Shown piece after piece: positions 1-42,100 of a stretch of 64,000 bases of DNA. Each line of letters begins with the position of its first letter. Positions within the stretch are counted from its first letter, which is position 1. The notes beneath the pieces were generated by a model, which made no database searches, was not told the origin of the DNA, and saw nothing but the letters and a program-made list of their open reading frames with translations. The DNA is from Fragum whitleyi (lineage: Eukaryota; Mollusca; Bivalvia; Cardiida; Cardiidae): NCBI GenBank assembly GCA_948146395.1, contig OX411551.1, positions 44,302,796-44,366,795 on the forward strand, read 5' to 3'. The translations under genes and the position numbers were made by a program.

Positions 1-547
1 GTCCAGTTTCACCAAACAGTGTCAAACAGTTTTCCAATTGTACCCTGCTTTGCAGTGTACTTGTGTGCAAAGCAGGGTACAATTGGCAGACTGTTTGCAC
101 CTTTTGGTGATCCTGAACGACGAGCTGGTGACTTCTGCACAATAAGGTTGTTTTGTGCCTACAGATTCTGTACACACTTGTGACCTTTTTGTACCAGGCT
201 TTCAATAAATCCAAAGCTACAGAGAAATTGGAAATTTTGGATTTTAGATTCAAATATTTAGATTTTATGTTTTTGAACTCCTTGTTGTAGGTACTGATTG
301 GAATCATTTTGAGATAATTCAAATGAAAAACCAAAACATAGGATTTAAAATAAAGAAATAAAGACTTTCGTTACCCTTTTTCATCCAAAGCTCATATATA
401 TTGAGGGTTTGGTGCAAGACTATAGTAAGTGTATATACATTGTATATACACTTACCACAGTCTTGCATCGAACCAACGATATATCCAATGGCTTTGATAT
501 CATATTAATGATGTCTCATTTCATTGTTAATACCAGTATCTGCCAGT
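1..547. repeat. 3' flank of CTSD with two hairpin repeats
   Basis: A near-perfect hairpin spans about 8-100; its arms share GTACCCTGCTTTGCA and CAATTG. A second hairpin around 410-470 has GTAAGTGTATATACA against its complement and AGACT/AGTCT flanks. The stretch probably includes the 3' UTR of the exon 9b transcript. No convincing poly(A) signal was found. Confidence 0.6.
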
Positions 548-31699
<31,152 letters not shown>

Positions 31700-31740
31700 T
31701 TTCACTGATTAGAAGCCAATATTGTCACTTATTCCGCACC

Positions 31741-31748
31741 CTTTTATA
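31741..31748 (-). promoter_or_regulatory. TATA box of CTSD
   Basis: Minus-strand TATAAAAG within CGGCGGTATAAAAGGGTGCG, 42 bp before the start codon. Initiation 25-30 bp downstream would leave a 5' UTR of about 20 nt. Confidence 0.7.
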
Positions 31749-31808
31749 CCGCCGAAGCTACCTTTGTCATATGAACTATTTTAGTCACGAAAAATCACGA
31801 GACTGAAA

Positions 31809-31833
31809 TCATGTGACACAAACAAGTCATGTG
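31809..31833. promoter_or_regulatory. Two M-box/E-box-like sites upstream of CTSD
   Basis: TCATGTGA (31809-31816) and GTCATGTG (31826-31833) lie 60-85 bp upstream of the TATA box. The MiT family (MITF/TFEB) binds TCATGTGA-type M-boxes and the related CLEAR element of lysosomal genes. A further GTCATATGA E-box lies at 31766-31774. Function is inferred from motif and gene class. Confidence 0.4.
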
Positions 31834-32022
31834 TGACGAAAATTGTGATTATCCTAAATACAAAAAAGATGCAAAATATGGAATCCGGTGGTATTTACAG
31901 TTCATCAGCTCCTTAATAATGTTTTTGTGAAAAAAAATTCCATCACTTCACCTCGTTTATCAGGACCGATACTAAACTTAAAAGGACGTCCGCACATCCA
32001 GTGTAGGATTTTCCGCCATTAA

Positions 32023-34789
32023 GGAAGTTCGCTCCTGAGCTCTTTAAGTACAGTTTTCCTGATTTTTTTCACAAACTTTTCATAAAATTACCCTTGGTCG
32101 AAAAACAGCTTACTCATTAATGGGAGCAGGGCTCCATGGGGGTAATGGCCTCCTTACCCATCAATGCGGACATATATGGTCCACTTTTGTTGTCCCTAGT
32201 GTTCTGTATGGCTTAGAGGTTCTCCTTCTCAAAGAAGGATACAGAATCTCTAGAAAAAATCCATAGAAAATGTCTGAAACAAATTCAAAGCTTGCCAGAA
32301 AAAGCATCTAACACCATTAGCCATGCCCTTCTTGGCATTCTACCCCTGGATGTGGTTTTACACAAGAACTTACTTAATATCTTTGTAAACCCAATCTGAG
32401 AGACAAAGACTCAATTAAAAGAGAAATTGCTATCCGCCAATCATTTATGAAAAATCAGCTGAAAATAGAATATTCTTGACAATTCAAAACCTTCTTTATG
32501 AATATGAATTACCAACAATCTATTCTTTACTAGAAAACCAACCAACTTGGGAAGAATGGAAAGAAATGCTCATTTGAAGCTGAATGGAAAAGTGACATTC
32601 AAGATCACCAAACCTTCCCTGAAATATGTTAATCATGGTGTACTAAAAGTAGGTCAAGTCCATCACTTATGGTCAACAGTAAGGTCGAATGTTCATGATA
32701 ATAGAAGAGCCCAACTTAAAGGCAAAATTTTAAACGGTACTTACAGTCTTCAACCAAATCGTGCTAACTTAAACCAGTATAAAGTTGACCTCACCTGTAA
32801 ACTGTGTGAGAAAGACCATGAGACTCGTCTTCACCTTATAGCTGAATGTTCCTATTACAAAGATGTAAGAAGCACTTACATTAAGAAGCTTCAAGAGTTA
32901 CTCTCCTCTCAGAATCAAGATCTTGACTTGAATGTCCGAAAAGTGCTGACACTAATCACACTAGATGTCTCATCACTTATCCGGCTTCAACATCTAAATC
33001 AGAGAACCGTATAGACTCTAGAACTGAACACAAGAGAGTACTTATCCCAAATTCATCATAGGCGTTTGAAAGCCATGAGACAAAGCAGTGGAAATCATAT
33101 ATACAGCTAAGTGATTCTGACACTAGCATGGACTAAAAGGTGTATACATGTATATTTAATTCATTCCTTAAAGTTTTCACTGGCAAAGCCAACCTAACCA
33201 GCTTGTGACTTAATAAACCGGTGACTTTTACGTTGTGAAACCCAACGTGTGCCACGAAAAATCAACGCGGGAACCTTACGAGACAACAACAACAACATGG
33301 CGTAGCCAAACATGATTCTACTAGAAAAATGCATTTAAAGTAGGGGTCATTGGATTGAGTTTTGAGAAAATCGACTGTTTAAGGGGGTGGGGTCTACTTT
33401 TCTTAATTGTGAAAAATGTAAGCAAAAAAGACCCCCTCCATCTGTATTTGAAAATAAAAGCGTGTCTATGAAATAAGAGGAGATAAAACTCTTACAATTA
33501 GAAAATTATGAATCATATTAGTAATAAAGTGGATAGACAAAACGTTTATATTTAATGTAAGTGGGAAAACGCTCATTTCAAAACAAATAATGGTTAACAT
33601 TTTTTTCTCTTGAATTTAATTTGTATTATTATTCAATACAAATGAAAACAATGTAGAAATAGTAATACATTCATTTTTTATATTTTTTAAGTAGATTTTA
33701 GAAATGGTGACGCTTCGGGAAAAAAAGTAGAATAGGGGGTCATTGAGTTGGGTTTGCGATATTTTTACTTTTTCTTGGAATAAAGGGAGGTAATAAAAAA
33801 ACGTCATTTCTGTATCATTGTACGAAAAGTAGTCAAAAATCAGTAAATAGAGAATATTTTTGGGAAGCCAACTTGAGAAATGCTTATCAAATTTACGTGA
33901 ATAACTTTTTCTTATCTCAAGGCTAGATCTCGAAGGCCAAGGTCCGACCAGGAGGTCAAAGGTCAAAATCGGTTGAAAATATTCATTACCACGACATACT
34001 TCTGGTATTCATGGATCGTTTTCAGAATAACTTAGAACAAGTAATGACCATCTCGGGACCATGTGTCATGTGTAATCCTTTTGTGTGTAGCTCTAATATC
34101 ATGGTCACATTAAGAGGTCAAAGTTCAAAAAGTAGTAAATTGTTAATTTTTCACGATATTTCGGATATATTTCTTTGGATGTCATGATAACTTGTCACAT
34201 TTTCCACCAGTCATATACACCATCGTATGTAAGGTTGTCATGGGCAAGTATTGAGTCTGTAACTCGAATCCTAAGGTCACAGTTAGGGGTCAAATGTCAA
34301 AATCCGGGTTAAATATTGAATATCGCCAAAGAAATTGCAATTAGAATACACAAAACACCAGTGAATAACCATTTTTAAATAGTTATCTAAATAAGATTCA
34401 TTAATTACCATGGATAAACCAACTACATACGGAAAACTCGTGGGCTGCAATGTAAAGGATATTCATTTTTACATAATGTTATTAGACGTCTTATAAAGCG
34501 CGGGAACGTTAACGTTGCTTCAACATACAAAAACGACGTTGACGTCACATTCTGTAATAGACAAACAAAATAGCTATGTTGATGTATAACATATCTATCA
34601 GTAATTTTACCAAAACATTGAAATCTAATATTGTGTTTAAAAAATCCTAAAGGACGATTTTTGTAATATTGTGCCATTGTTTTCGGTGAATAAATTATAG
34701 AAACTATTCGGCGTGAACGAGTGCGTGGTACCAAATTAGCCGGAAGTTAATGTTGCGCAATAAACCAAATTTGTCAGGAGCGAACTACC
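32023..34789. mobile_element. 2.77 kb TTAA-flanked element (Kolobok-like)
   Basis: Ends GGAAGTTCGCTCCTGA and TCAGGAGCGAACTACC are inverted repeats with one mismatch. TTAA lies directly outside each (32019-32022, 34790-34793). TTAA duplications occur in piggyBac and Kolobok; the GG start fits Kolobok better than the CCC start of piggyBac. No transposase frame is visible. The interior includes a decayed retrotransposon fragment (32098-33014) and loosely repeated GAGGTCAAAGGTCAAAA-type phrases (33945-34320). Confidence 0.7.
32098..33014 (+). pseudogene. Decayed non-LTR retrotransposon fragment (end of reverse transcriptase ORF)
   Basis: Several frames must be combined. Near 32115 the frame reads GAGLHGGNGL followed by PSVLYGLEVLLLKEGYRIS. 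After a shift it reads LEKIHRKCLKQIQSLPEKAS, then LLGILPLDVVLHK. The last 155 codons (32547-33011) are open, contain KPSLKYVNHGVLKVG and WSTVRSNVHDNRRAQLKGK, and end with a Cys/His cluster, CKLCEKDHETRLHLIAEC. Such a cluster is common after the reverse transcriptase of CR1/L2-type LINEs. Stops and frameshifts at about 32262, 32397 and 32487 show it is dead. The exact clade is not assigned. Confidence 0.8.
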
Positions 34790-34793
34790 TTAA

Positions 34794-36258
34794 AAAATCG
34801 TTTTCGTTTGTGTGATCGTTATTAGACTATGGATCCAAATTTAAACTATGTTTTGTATAGAACTTCGTGTTAGGTTGACAAAAAACGCACAATTTTGTAT
34901 AAATTCAAAAAAATATAGATGAAACGTTACCGGAGTCACCATGTTTTATAAATTCTTTTTATAGTTTTGCTGCATTGCCCATACCAACTTTTCTTAAAAA
35001 AACAGTAAGGACCACTCGAAATATGCACACAGAATCTTTAAGACGGATCCAATCAAATGCTTCCTACTTGAATTTTTGTCCCTACACATTGATTCTTTGA
35101 ACAGCCTACCAGAAAAAAGTCGTACATCAACCTGAAATGGCGGCGTTCAATAAGAGTCTCGATTCTTTTCAGAAAGTGAGTCGTCCCTGACTGACCAAAA
35201 TTGTTTATGAGATCTTTTAATGTTCATGTAAAGTGTTTGAGACCATATTTTAATTGCACTTCTATTGCAAAGAAAAGGCAGTATGTCCAGGTATAGTATA
35301 TATCAAAATGGAGCTATTTATTAGCACAAGCAGTTTAGCAACATAAGACTGCCATAGCAATAGCGGTATAGCCAAAACATTGCGGGTCATTTTGTTCAGC
35401 ATAAGCAACTGCATGACTGTTGGATAAAATTGGCTCATAACAAAGTACTCGGGCCCAAAACTTAGTTATGCAAGCAATTTATTTGTACCTATCTTTTAAA
35501 CTCAAAATGTCATGTATGTCATTTTAATTTTGTAAACGTGTAGATCTATGTAAGGTAAGGTATGGTGTGTTGTCACAACATAAATAGACATTAATAGTTT
35601 ATATACCTGTAAGGTTGTTTAGCAATATATCAATTTCTATTTCACAAAATGATTAATATATAGTAATTTATTGTAGATCATTGAATTCAAAAAAACTTTA
35701 AATCGCAGAAAATATTTCACAATATTATGGTGTGATGTTGCAACATACCAAACATCGATTTTAAAAACAGACCATACCGGTTTGACATGTATGTTGACAA
35801 AATGGAAATTGATTGTTTCAAAAAAGCTTTTAGAGACTAAGTTATATATCTATAAGGTTATAGTAGTACCTAGAAGGAACATTTGTCTACATTTTGATCA
35901 AATTTAGGAAAATTTTATCCAGCCGTAATGAAGTTGTTTGTTTTGAACAAAATATACATTTTCCATAATAGTTTGGTAATTCTTTTATGAGATGGGGCAT
36001 CTTATGTTGTGCAACTGCTTGTGCTCATCTACATCTTCTATTTGATATATTGTTTAGCTGGTCTTTTGGTAAATAGAAGCAGCATTAAGTTTGGTTAAAA
36101 AACTTTTTTACATCAATCTTAATCTAACACTCACACTACTTTTAAAATTTGGCACCCTAATCGACGACTAACAGTTTTTATTTCAGAACAGACGCGCACC
36201 TGCCAGTAATACCCGAAAGGGGAGTGAGGCAGTGTACTTAACCTGCATAAATAATATA
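34794..36258. other. AT-rich intergenic stretch
   Basis: Between the TTAA element and SCFD1. ATGGCGGCGTTCAATAAG at 35137 opens a short frame that soon ends. No supported gene or repeat was recognised. Confidence 0.4.
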
Positions 36259-36371
36259 GTGTTAGTTCACGTTTTTTGAGGGTGTTAACATTTGCAGAGA
36301 CACGAAAAATGGTTTATCCATTTTGAGGGTCTCTGCAAATGTTAACGCCCGATAAAAAAGTGAATTAACGC
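36259..36371. repeat. Hairpin with GTTAACATTTGCAGAGA arms
   Basis: GTGTTAACATTTGCAGAGAC pairs with GTCTCTGCAAATGTTAACGC. The outer arms are GTGTTAGTTCAC and GTGAATTAACGC. Isolated GTTAACG motifs recur at 36789-36865. Confidence 0.85.
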
Positions 36372-37010
36372 TATTATTGCATAAAAATATACATTAGAGT
36401 ATAAATTCAAACAGAAATTGCGAAATAATTTCATAGAAACGATTTCAAACTAATTTCAAACCTACGAATATGCCGGAATAATTATATCATGCATTACATC
36501 ATCCATTTTGTTTATACCGACGTGGCTCATGACGTCACACAATTTAACGCGGGACTTAGAGCAACGGCTTTAGGTATGCTCTTTGATAATATCGGACATG
36601 AATAATTTTCACGCATTTTACTAATCTGTGCGTACAGTCTCAGGCTATCTTTTAATTGTTGTATTTTGAATAGAATGCAAAAACATCCTTTTAGGACAAA
36701 CTTATATCACAGAAAAAAAAAGAATCGTTGAAATTGATTAAATTGTATAAGCCCAAATCGCGGATGATTAAGTAAAAAAAAAAGCCTGGCGTTAACGGCA
36801 CATGAATTTACTGATTAATCCACGTTTTCTCTCGTTAACGCCCGGGTTTTGTCTGTTAACGTATAACTTTAATGACCCGAAAACGTACATTTTATGCAAT
36901 TATAGATTTTTTGATTTGTCGTGAGTATCAAGTTACAATATAATCTATACAAAGACACAAAAGTACATTTATTTGCATCATTAAATATGTACCCGAATAA
37001 TATATTCGGA

Positions 37011-37057
37011 CCGAGTTGACGGATTGAATTATTCACAGGACGAGTTGACTGTGAACC
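37011..37057. repeat. Inverted copy of the 30561 terminal repeat
   Basis: ACCGAGTTGACGGATTGAAT, then TCACAGGACGAGTTGACTGT, is the reverse complement of 30561-30607 with few changes. It ends 194 bp before the SCFD1 ATG, so an old element end borders the SCFD1 promoter. Confidence 0.75.
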
Positions 37058-37222
37058 CCGTAAAAAAATGACTCACAAATAAATTTGCTTAAAATGCCTA
37101 AAAAATACCATGACTTAAAATTCGAAGAAAATGTTTAACAGCGAATCATTTTTTGCACATATTTTGCATCTCTTTTGTTTGTGTATAAAATACAAACTTT
37201 AGAATTACCTCCCCTTTGCCGG

Positions 37223-37230
37223 CCACGTCA
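37223..37230 (-). promoter_or_regulatory. UPRE-like site before SCFD1
   Basis: CCACGTCA on the plus strand reads TGACGTGG on the minus strand, the core bound by XBP1 and ATF6 in the unfolded protein response. It lies 22 bp before the ATG, in the promoter or 5' UTR. Role inferred from motif and gene function. Confidence 0.4.
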
Positions 37231-37251
37231 GTGGTGTCGTTGTGGTAGAAA

Positions 37252-39150
37252 ATGGCGACTTCGTTGCGAGAAAAACAGGCAGCAGCCTTAAAACGTATGC
37301 TAAATTTCAACATACCAGTAAATAAATCAACAAATATTCAACCACAATGGAAGGTCCTGATCTACGACCGATTTGGACAGGATATAATTTCTCCCTTGCT
37401 TGGAGTTAAGGAACTAAGAGACATCGGTGTGACACTTCATCTGAACCTACATTCGGACAGGGACTCGATTCCGGATGTGCCGGCAATTTACTTTGTTATG
37501 CCAACAGATGACAATATACAAAGAATATGTCGTGATTTCCAAAATCAACTATACGAGAGCTACTATCTCAACTTCATTTCTGCTATCCCTCGTCAAAAGT
37601 TGGAAGATATTGCAAGTGCAGCCATCCAGTATGGGTGTGTTGCCCAAGTTTCTAAAGTTTTTGATCAATATTTAAACTTCATATCTCTTGAAGATGACAT
37701 GTTTACATTGCGACACCAAGACAGGGACAGTGTATCATTTTATGCCATTAACAGAGGAGATGTCAAGGACACTGAAATGGAGGCTATAATGGATACTGTT
37801 GTTGACAGTTTATTTTCTGTATTTGTTACCTTAGGAACAGTTCCTATCATTCGGTGTCCGCGAGGAAATGCAGCTGAGATGGTGTGTGAAAAGTTGGATA
37901 AAAAGCTTAGGGAAAACTTGCGAGATGCCAGGAATAGTTTCTTTACAACAGATAACATGCAGGCAGGACAGTTTAGCTTTCAGAGACCTCTCCTTGTTGT
38001 TCTGGACAGAAATTTGGACTTGGCAACAATGCTTCACCATACATGGACTTACCAGGCTCTTTGCCATGATGTATTGGATCTGAAACTAAATAGGGTAGAA
38101 ATTGAAGAAACATCCGAAGTTAGGTCTCCAGCAGGTGCTGTCAGAGAATCAAAGAAGAAAAAGACTTACGATCTTAACCCTACTGATAAATTCTGGCAAT
38201 TACAGAAAGGGAATCCATTTCCAACAGTTGCAGAAGCTGTTCAAGAAGAACTGGATGCATACAGAGCTAAAGAAGATGAAGTGAAAAGTTTAAAATCTGC
38301 TATGGGATTGGAAGGAGAGGATGAGGCTGCCTTGTCAATGCTTTCGGACAACACAGCTAAACTCACTTCAGCTGTTAGTTCACTTCCAGAATTACTGGAG
38401 AAAAAGAGACTGATTGATATGCATACAAATATAGCCACAGCACTACTAGAGCATATAAAAAGTAGAAAATTGGATGTTTACTTTGAAACTGAAGAAAAGC
38501 TGATGAGTAAAGCTCAGCTAGACAATTTGCTTGAAATAATATCTGACCCTGAGGCAGGGACTCCGGAAGACAAGATTCGCTTATTTATAATAGCTCTTAT
38601 TTGTGGACCATCAATGAGTGATGCTCAGATAGATCAGTATTGCATAGCATTACAAGGTGCAAATTGTGACATTCAGCCTGTGCAATACATCCGTAGATGG
38701 AAATCTTACACTAAGATGACAGCTGCTCCAAGCCAATACGGTGGTGGTGGAACCAAAACTGTCAACATGTTTTCAAAATTAATGTCCCAAGGTTCACAGT
38801 TCTTCATGGAAGGTGTCAAAAATCTCGTGATCAAGAAACATAATCTTCCTGCTACAAGAATAGTGGATGCTTTGATGGAGATGAAAACTATGCAAGACAT
38901 TGAGGACTTCAGATACTTTGATCCAAAATTATTACGAGCTGATTCTTCAATCCCCCGTACAAAGTCACCATTCCAGGAAGCATATGTGTTCTTGGTAGGG
39001 GGTGGGAACTATATTGAATATCAGAATCTGGTAGACTATGCTAAAGGAAAATCTGCCACAGCTCCAAAGCGAGTTGTGTATGGTTGTAGTGATTTGTCAA
39101 ATGCCTCACAGTTTTTAAAACAACTGTCAAGGTTAGGACAGGAGATGTAG
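37252..39150 (+). CDS. SCFD1: SLY1 / Sec1 family domain-containing protein 1, intronless
   Basis: A 632-residue Sec1/Munc18 protein, close to the roughly 640 aa of vertebrate SCFD1. SLY1 binds syntaxin-5-type SNAREs and promotes fusion in ER-to-Golgi and intra-Golgi traffic, acting as a cytosolic and peripheral membrane factor. Recognisable blocks are the N-terminal LKRMLNFNIPVNK and WKVLIYDRFGQDIISPLLGV (residues about 14-52), PAIYFVMPTDDNI, NQLYESYYLNFISAIPR (about 98-114), KLRENLRDARNSFFTTDN, FSFQRPLLVVLDRNLDLATM (about 242-261), GLEGEDEAALSMLSDNTAKL, the domain-3 region TGTPEDK-like AGTPEDKIRLFIIALICGPS, and the C-terminal FQEAYVFLVGGGNYIEYQNL. The ATG context (GAAAATGG) is favourable. 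The whole frame is open in one exon, unlike its intron-rich neighbours. There is no frameshift or stop, so it is probably functional. Confidence 0.96.
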   Translation: MATSLREKQAAALKRMLNFNIPVNKSTNIQPQWKVLIYDRFGQDIISPLLGVKELRDIGVTLHLNLHSDRDSIPDVPAIYFVMPTDDNIQRICRDFQNQLYESYYLNFISAIPRQKLEDIASAAIQYGCVAQVSKVFDQYLNFISLEDDMFTLRHQDRDSVSFYAINRGDVKDTEMEAIMDTVVDSLFSVFVTLGTVPIIRCPRGNAAEMVCEKLDKKLRENLRDARNSFFTTDNMQAGQFSFQRPLLVVLDRNLDLATMLHHTWTYQALCHDVLDLKLNRVEIEETSEVRSPAGAVRESKKKKTYDLNPTDKFWQLQKGNPFPTVAEAVQEELDAYRAKEDEVKSLKSAMGLEGEDEAALSMLSDNTAKLTSAVSSLPELLEKKRLIDMHTNIATALLEHIKSRKLDVYFETEEKLMSKAQLDNLLEIISDPEAGTPEDKIRLFIIALICGPSMSDAQIDQYCIALQGANCDIQPVQYIRRWKSYTKMTAAPSQYGGGGTKTVNMFSKLMSQGSQFFMEGVKNLVIKKHNLPATRIVDALMEMKTMQDIEDFRYFDPKLLRADSSIPRTKSPFQEAYVFLVGGGNYIEYQNLVDYAKGKSATAPKRVVYGCSDLSNASQFLKQLSRLGQEM

Positions 39151-39166
39151 AGTTTATTGCCAGTGC

Positions 39167-39240
39167 ATGACCCAAACCTCACAACTAAAACTTAGTCAAG
39201 GTGTTGTTGAATATACTGTAGTTATGAGGCTTTGGGTTGA
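39167..39240. repeat. Hairpin in SCFD1 3' flank
   Basis: CCCAAACCTCACAACTAAAA pairs imperfectly with TGTAGTTATGAGGCTTTGGG. Related to the CCTCGTAACTAC hairpin at 6438-6490. Confidence 0.7.
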
Positions 39241-39275
39241 CTTTTAATTTTATTTATTGTGAATATTATTTCTCA

Positions 39276-39281
39276 ATTAAA
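39276..39281 (+). terminator. Possible SCFD1 poly(A) signal
   Basis: ATTAAA, 126 bp after the stop codon, in an AT-rich 3' flank. This is the commonest AATAAA variant. No long poly(A) tract follows, so there is no direct trace of retroposition. Confidence 0.45.
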
Positions 39282-39835
39282 GTACTTAAATGGACCAGAA
39301 AAAATATTAGTTTTAAATTTCAGAGGTTGATAAGATGGGTAAAGCAGCAAAAGCCATTCTGAAGTAAAATTGGCATTTCTAGATTAGACCCTATGTTATG
39401 ATAAGTCATTCGAATTTTCTCAACAAGATAAATATGCTAACACTGGGTATGTTGCAAAGTTGTTGAATTTATTCTAAAATTCATTTAACCCGTCTATCTG
39501 AAGTTTTTTTAACTTCTCATGAATCTTTGTTGTTGGTACTTCTATGAGAAGTCTCTTGTATTGAACCTATTTATTGAATTCAGTTATATGATAACATTAT
39601 TTCTTTTAGTGCTTTTGATAACTGGAACCAAAAAAAGCCCCTATAGTTAAAGAAGGGGGAATATCAAGTTCGTAATTAAAAGGGGGAGGGGGTGGGGTAA
39701 ATCCGTTCTAAAATTGCAAATTTTTCTTCAAACCCAGTGTTATGCATACTCAATTGAATTGCCCAACAAGAAAATTCCAATGAGTACCACAATACAGGTT
39801 TTGTCAGATGTTTATTTTTTTGAAGTTACATTGAA

Positions 39836-40100
39836 ATATGTGACCCGTCATGCAAAGAGGGACCATCTCGGAACTCCGTAAAATGAAATTGTGAAAAAGA
39901 GGTTTGTTCCAGTAGAGGTCAATCAGTGGTCGCATTTTGAAAAGTATTGTACAGGAGTGAAGGCTGATAATTCTAGATTCAGAAAAACTGAAAAAGGCAA
40001 AAAGTTTTGAACCTAGTCAGCTTTCGCAACCCGCGCAGTCTGACTAGGGGTGACACTTTATGCACTACCGAGATGGCCCTTTTTCGCGTTAAGGGTCACG
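39836..40100. mobile_element. MITE with roughly 35 bp TIRs starting TGACCC
   Basis: The left end GTGACCCGTCATGCAAAGAG, then GGACCATCTCGG, pairs with the right end CCGAGATGGCCCTTTTTCGC, then GGGTCAC. About 265 bp, no coding content. A partial copy lies at 8027-8120. Confidence 0.75.
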
Positions 40101-40115
40101 TATATCTAACATCCA

Positions 40116-40374
40116 TTTTGAGCCCCCGTATCGAGAGATGGTGGGCATATTGTTTTACTCATGTCCATCTGTCTGTCCGTCTGTCCGAAAACTTAACCAA
40201 ACTTAACCTTTGCCTTTTCTCCAAAAGTATTTGACATACAAAGCTGTACACCAAAGTCAAGGTCATATGACAAGGTCAAGGTAATGCGACAAGGTCAAGG
40301 TCATCTGTCAAGGTCAAACTTTAAAAAAAATGCTGTTACGGGGGCATTCATGTTTCACAAAGACATCTTGTTTT
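40116..40374 (+). mobile_element. TATGCCCCCG-family element, short copy
   Basis: Starts TTTTGAGCCCCCGTATCGAG, then GGGCATATTGTTTTACTC and a GTCTGTCCGTCTGTCC tract. It has one core unit (AAGGTCATATGACAAGGTCA) and ends GTTACGGGGGCATTCATGTT. Same family as 45381-45971, with one core unit instead of three. Confidence 0.8.
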
Positions 40375-40379
40375 TAATG

Positions 40380-41084
40380 AAAATTCATTGACAGATTCCT
40401 TTAAAACAAAACAATTAGTGTGGGAATAAAACTTTGGGCCAGATTAAAGCTGTTTTAAATTTCATTGAAATACAAATTTTGTTCATGAAAAAAGATCATA
40501 TTCAGCAGGACAAGGGTTAGTTTCTGATATTAACAATGAGTCCTACTGTGGATCTTGTGTGCTTTGGTAAAAAAGGTCAATGTCTAGAAATAAAGATATA
40601 TCTATGAAGTTTTGTTCTGAGTTAAATGGCTTTTAATTTGACAAAGAAGAACACCTGCTGTGTTAGCTTTAGGAGTTTGATGAATCAATAACCGAGCCTG
40701 TGTGTGACATTTCCAAACATTTTGACATGACTGTGCAATGTTAAGATTCTGATCAGCCTGTCACTGCGTATCTCATTAATCATTTCTGCACATTCTGATC
40801 AGTCTTCACTTTGCATTCAATAAATGGTAAATTTAATTCATCTTGCCGAAGATCAAAATGAACTTGTCTACTAAAAAGGGAAAGGATAATTTGAGAAAAC
40901 TACCTTTTTAAGAAGAAAATGCTGAAATCCAGTATTTTCTGCTTTAAGAATAATGATTTCTACCCTTTGATACAAACATTAGACTTATTTATTTCTTAAA
41001 TCTTTTTAGTTTCATTCCCAGATGTGCCCTAACTTTTACTTGTCTATGGTCAAGTGACCTTGAAAAATTTGCTTGCTCTCCCCG
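40380..41084. other. Intergenic stretch with old repeats
   Basis: Traces of the GAGCCTGTG / CTGATCAGTC repeat (40690-40830). No supported gene. Confidence 0.45.
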
Positions 41085-41277
41085 ATTGTGGCTCTCATCC
41101 TTTCCGACTGTTTGTGTTCCAGAAATGGGTTGATAATCGTAGACATATGTGGGATAGCAGCTAGCTGCTTTAATGGTAGTACTGGTGAGAGAAATACCCG
41201 GGATCGAATGTTAGGTTCTCCAGCTACCGCAATATAACTGAAAGATTGTTAAAAAGCTGCGTAAACCCATTCAAAAA
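41085..41277 (+). mobile_element. Partial SINE
   Basis: Has the SINE body CTCATCCTTTCCGACTGTTT, GGGTTGATAATCGTAGAC and GGTTCTCCAGCTACCGCAAT, with tail AAACCCATTCAAAAAAATCA. The tRNA-like head is missing. Confidence 0.7.
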
Positions 41278-41504
41278 AATCAAAACTCAATCTATGTATG
41301 GCCTTCACTCATATGTGAATTTGTTGGAAATGTCTCACATAGACTCAATTGATAGATACCAACTTCTACTGAATTCTGTCAAGGCAGTACATTTGAAACA
41401 TCAAATGATACTGACTTGCAAATTATGTAGTTAGGAACTTATCTGAAGAAAAATGTTGATTGGTAACTTAAATGGTGTAACTTCAGCTTGAACAGGGCCT
41501 TTGC

Positions 41505-42080
41505 TAGATTTTTGCTCACCTGAGCACAACATGCTCAAGGATAGCTTTTGTGATGATTGAATGTCTGTTGTCCGCTGTGCATCGTCAGACATCAAGAATT
41601 TTTAAAGTGCTAACACTCTTAGAGACCTCAAACATGGCCCAATCTTCTTGATATTTGGTCAGAATATTTGTCGGGTCTCAAGGATTAATCCTTTAGAAAA
41701 TGGGATATCACAGGAAAAAGGCTTCATGACAAATTTCAAGATCCTATCTCTGATTAAAATTATTTAAAGTCTTTCTGTGAATTTTTAATTAAATCCCTCT
41801 AATAGTTGATGAGATATTGAGCAAATTTGACTTTCCACTAAAGGGTTGAAACTCTGTCAAAAGTCAATAGAATGTAACTGAAATATAATAAGCACATCTC
41901 TGCTTGATACTTAGCATATCTGTAAAGTTTGATGCAAAGTCATCTGTTAGTTTCCGAGAAATTGATCCAAAAAGTTACAGATAGAAAAATAGACTTTTTG
42001 CATTAAAGGTCTATATTAAGTAAACTGTAACCAAAAAGGGATATGCAAATGTCTGCCTTATACTGAGCTTTTATGTGAAG
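41505..42080 (-). mobile_element. Fragment of an AGCTCACC-type repeat element
   Basis: TTTGCTCACCTGAGCACAAC begins a diverged, reversed copy of the pearl-like tail, followed by TGTCTGTTGTCCGCTGTGCA. The rest holds diverged internal repeats (GTTAGTTTCCGAGAAATTGA). Boundaries unclear. Confidence 0.45.
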
Positions 42081-42100
42081 TTTGATTTGTTTGTAACAGC

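Noticed and set aside
33616..33966. Minus-strand frame of 116 codons
   Set aside because: Low-complexity Phe/Lys/Ile-rich translation of AT-rich DNA inside the TTAA element. No domain or codon signal supports it.
34423..34734. Minus-strand frame of 103 codons near the right end of the TTAA element, considered as a transposase or host gene
   Set aside because: No DDE, THAP or other motif and no splice context. Composition resembles the surrounding AT-rich DNA.
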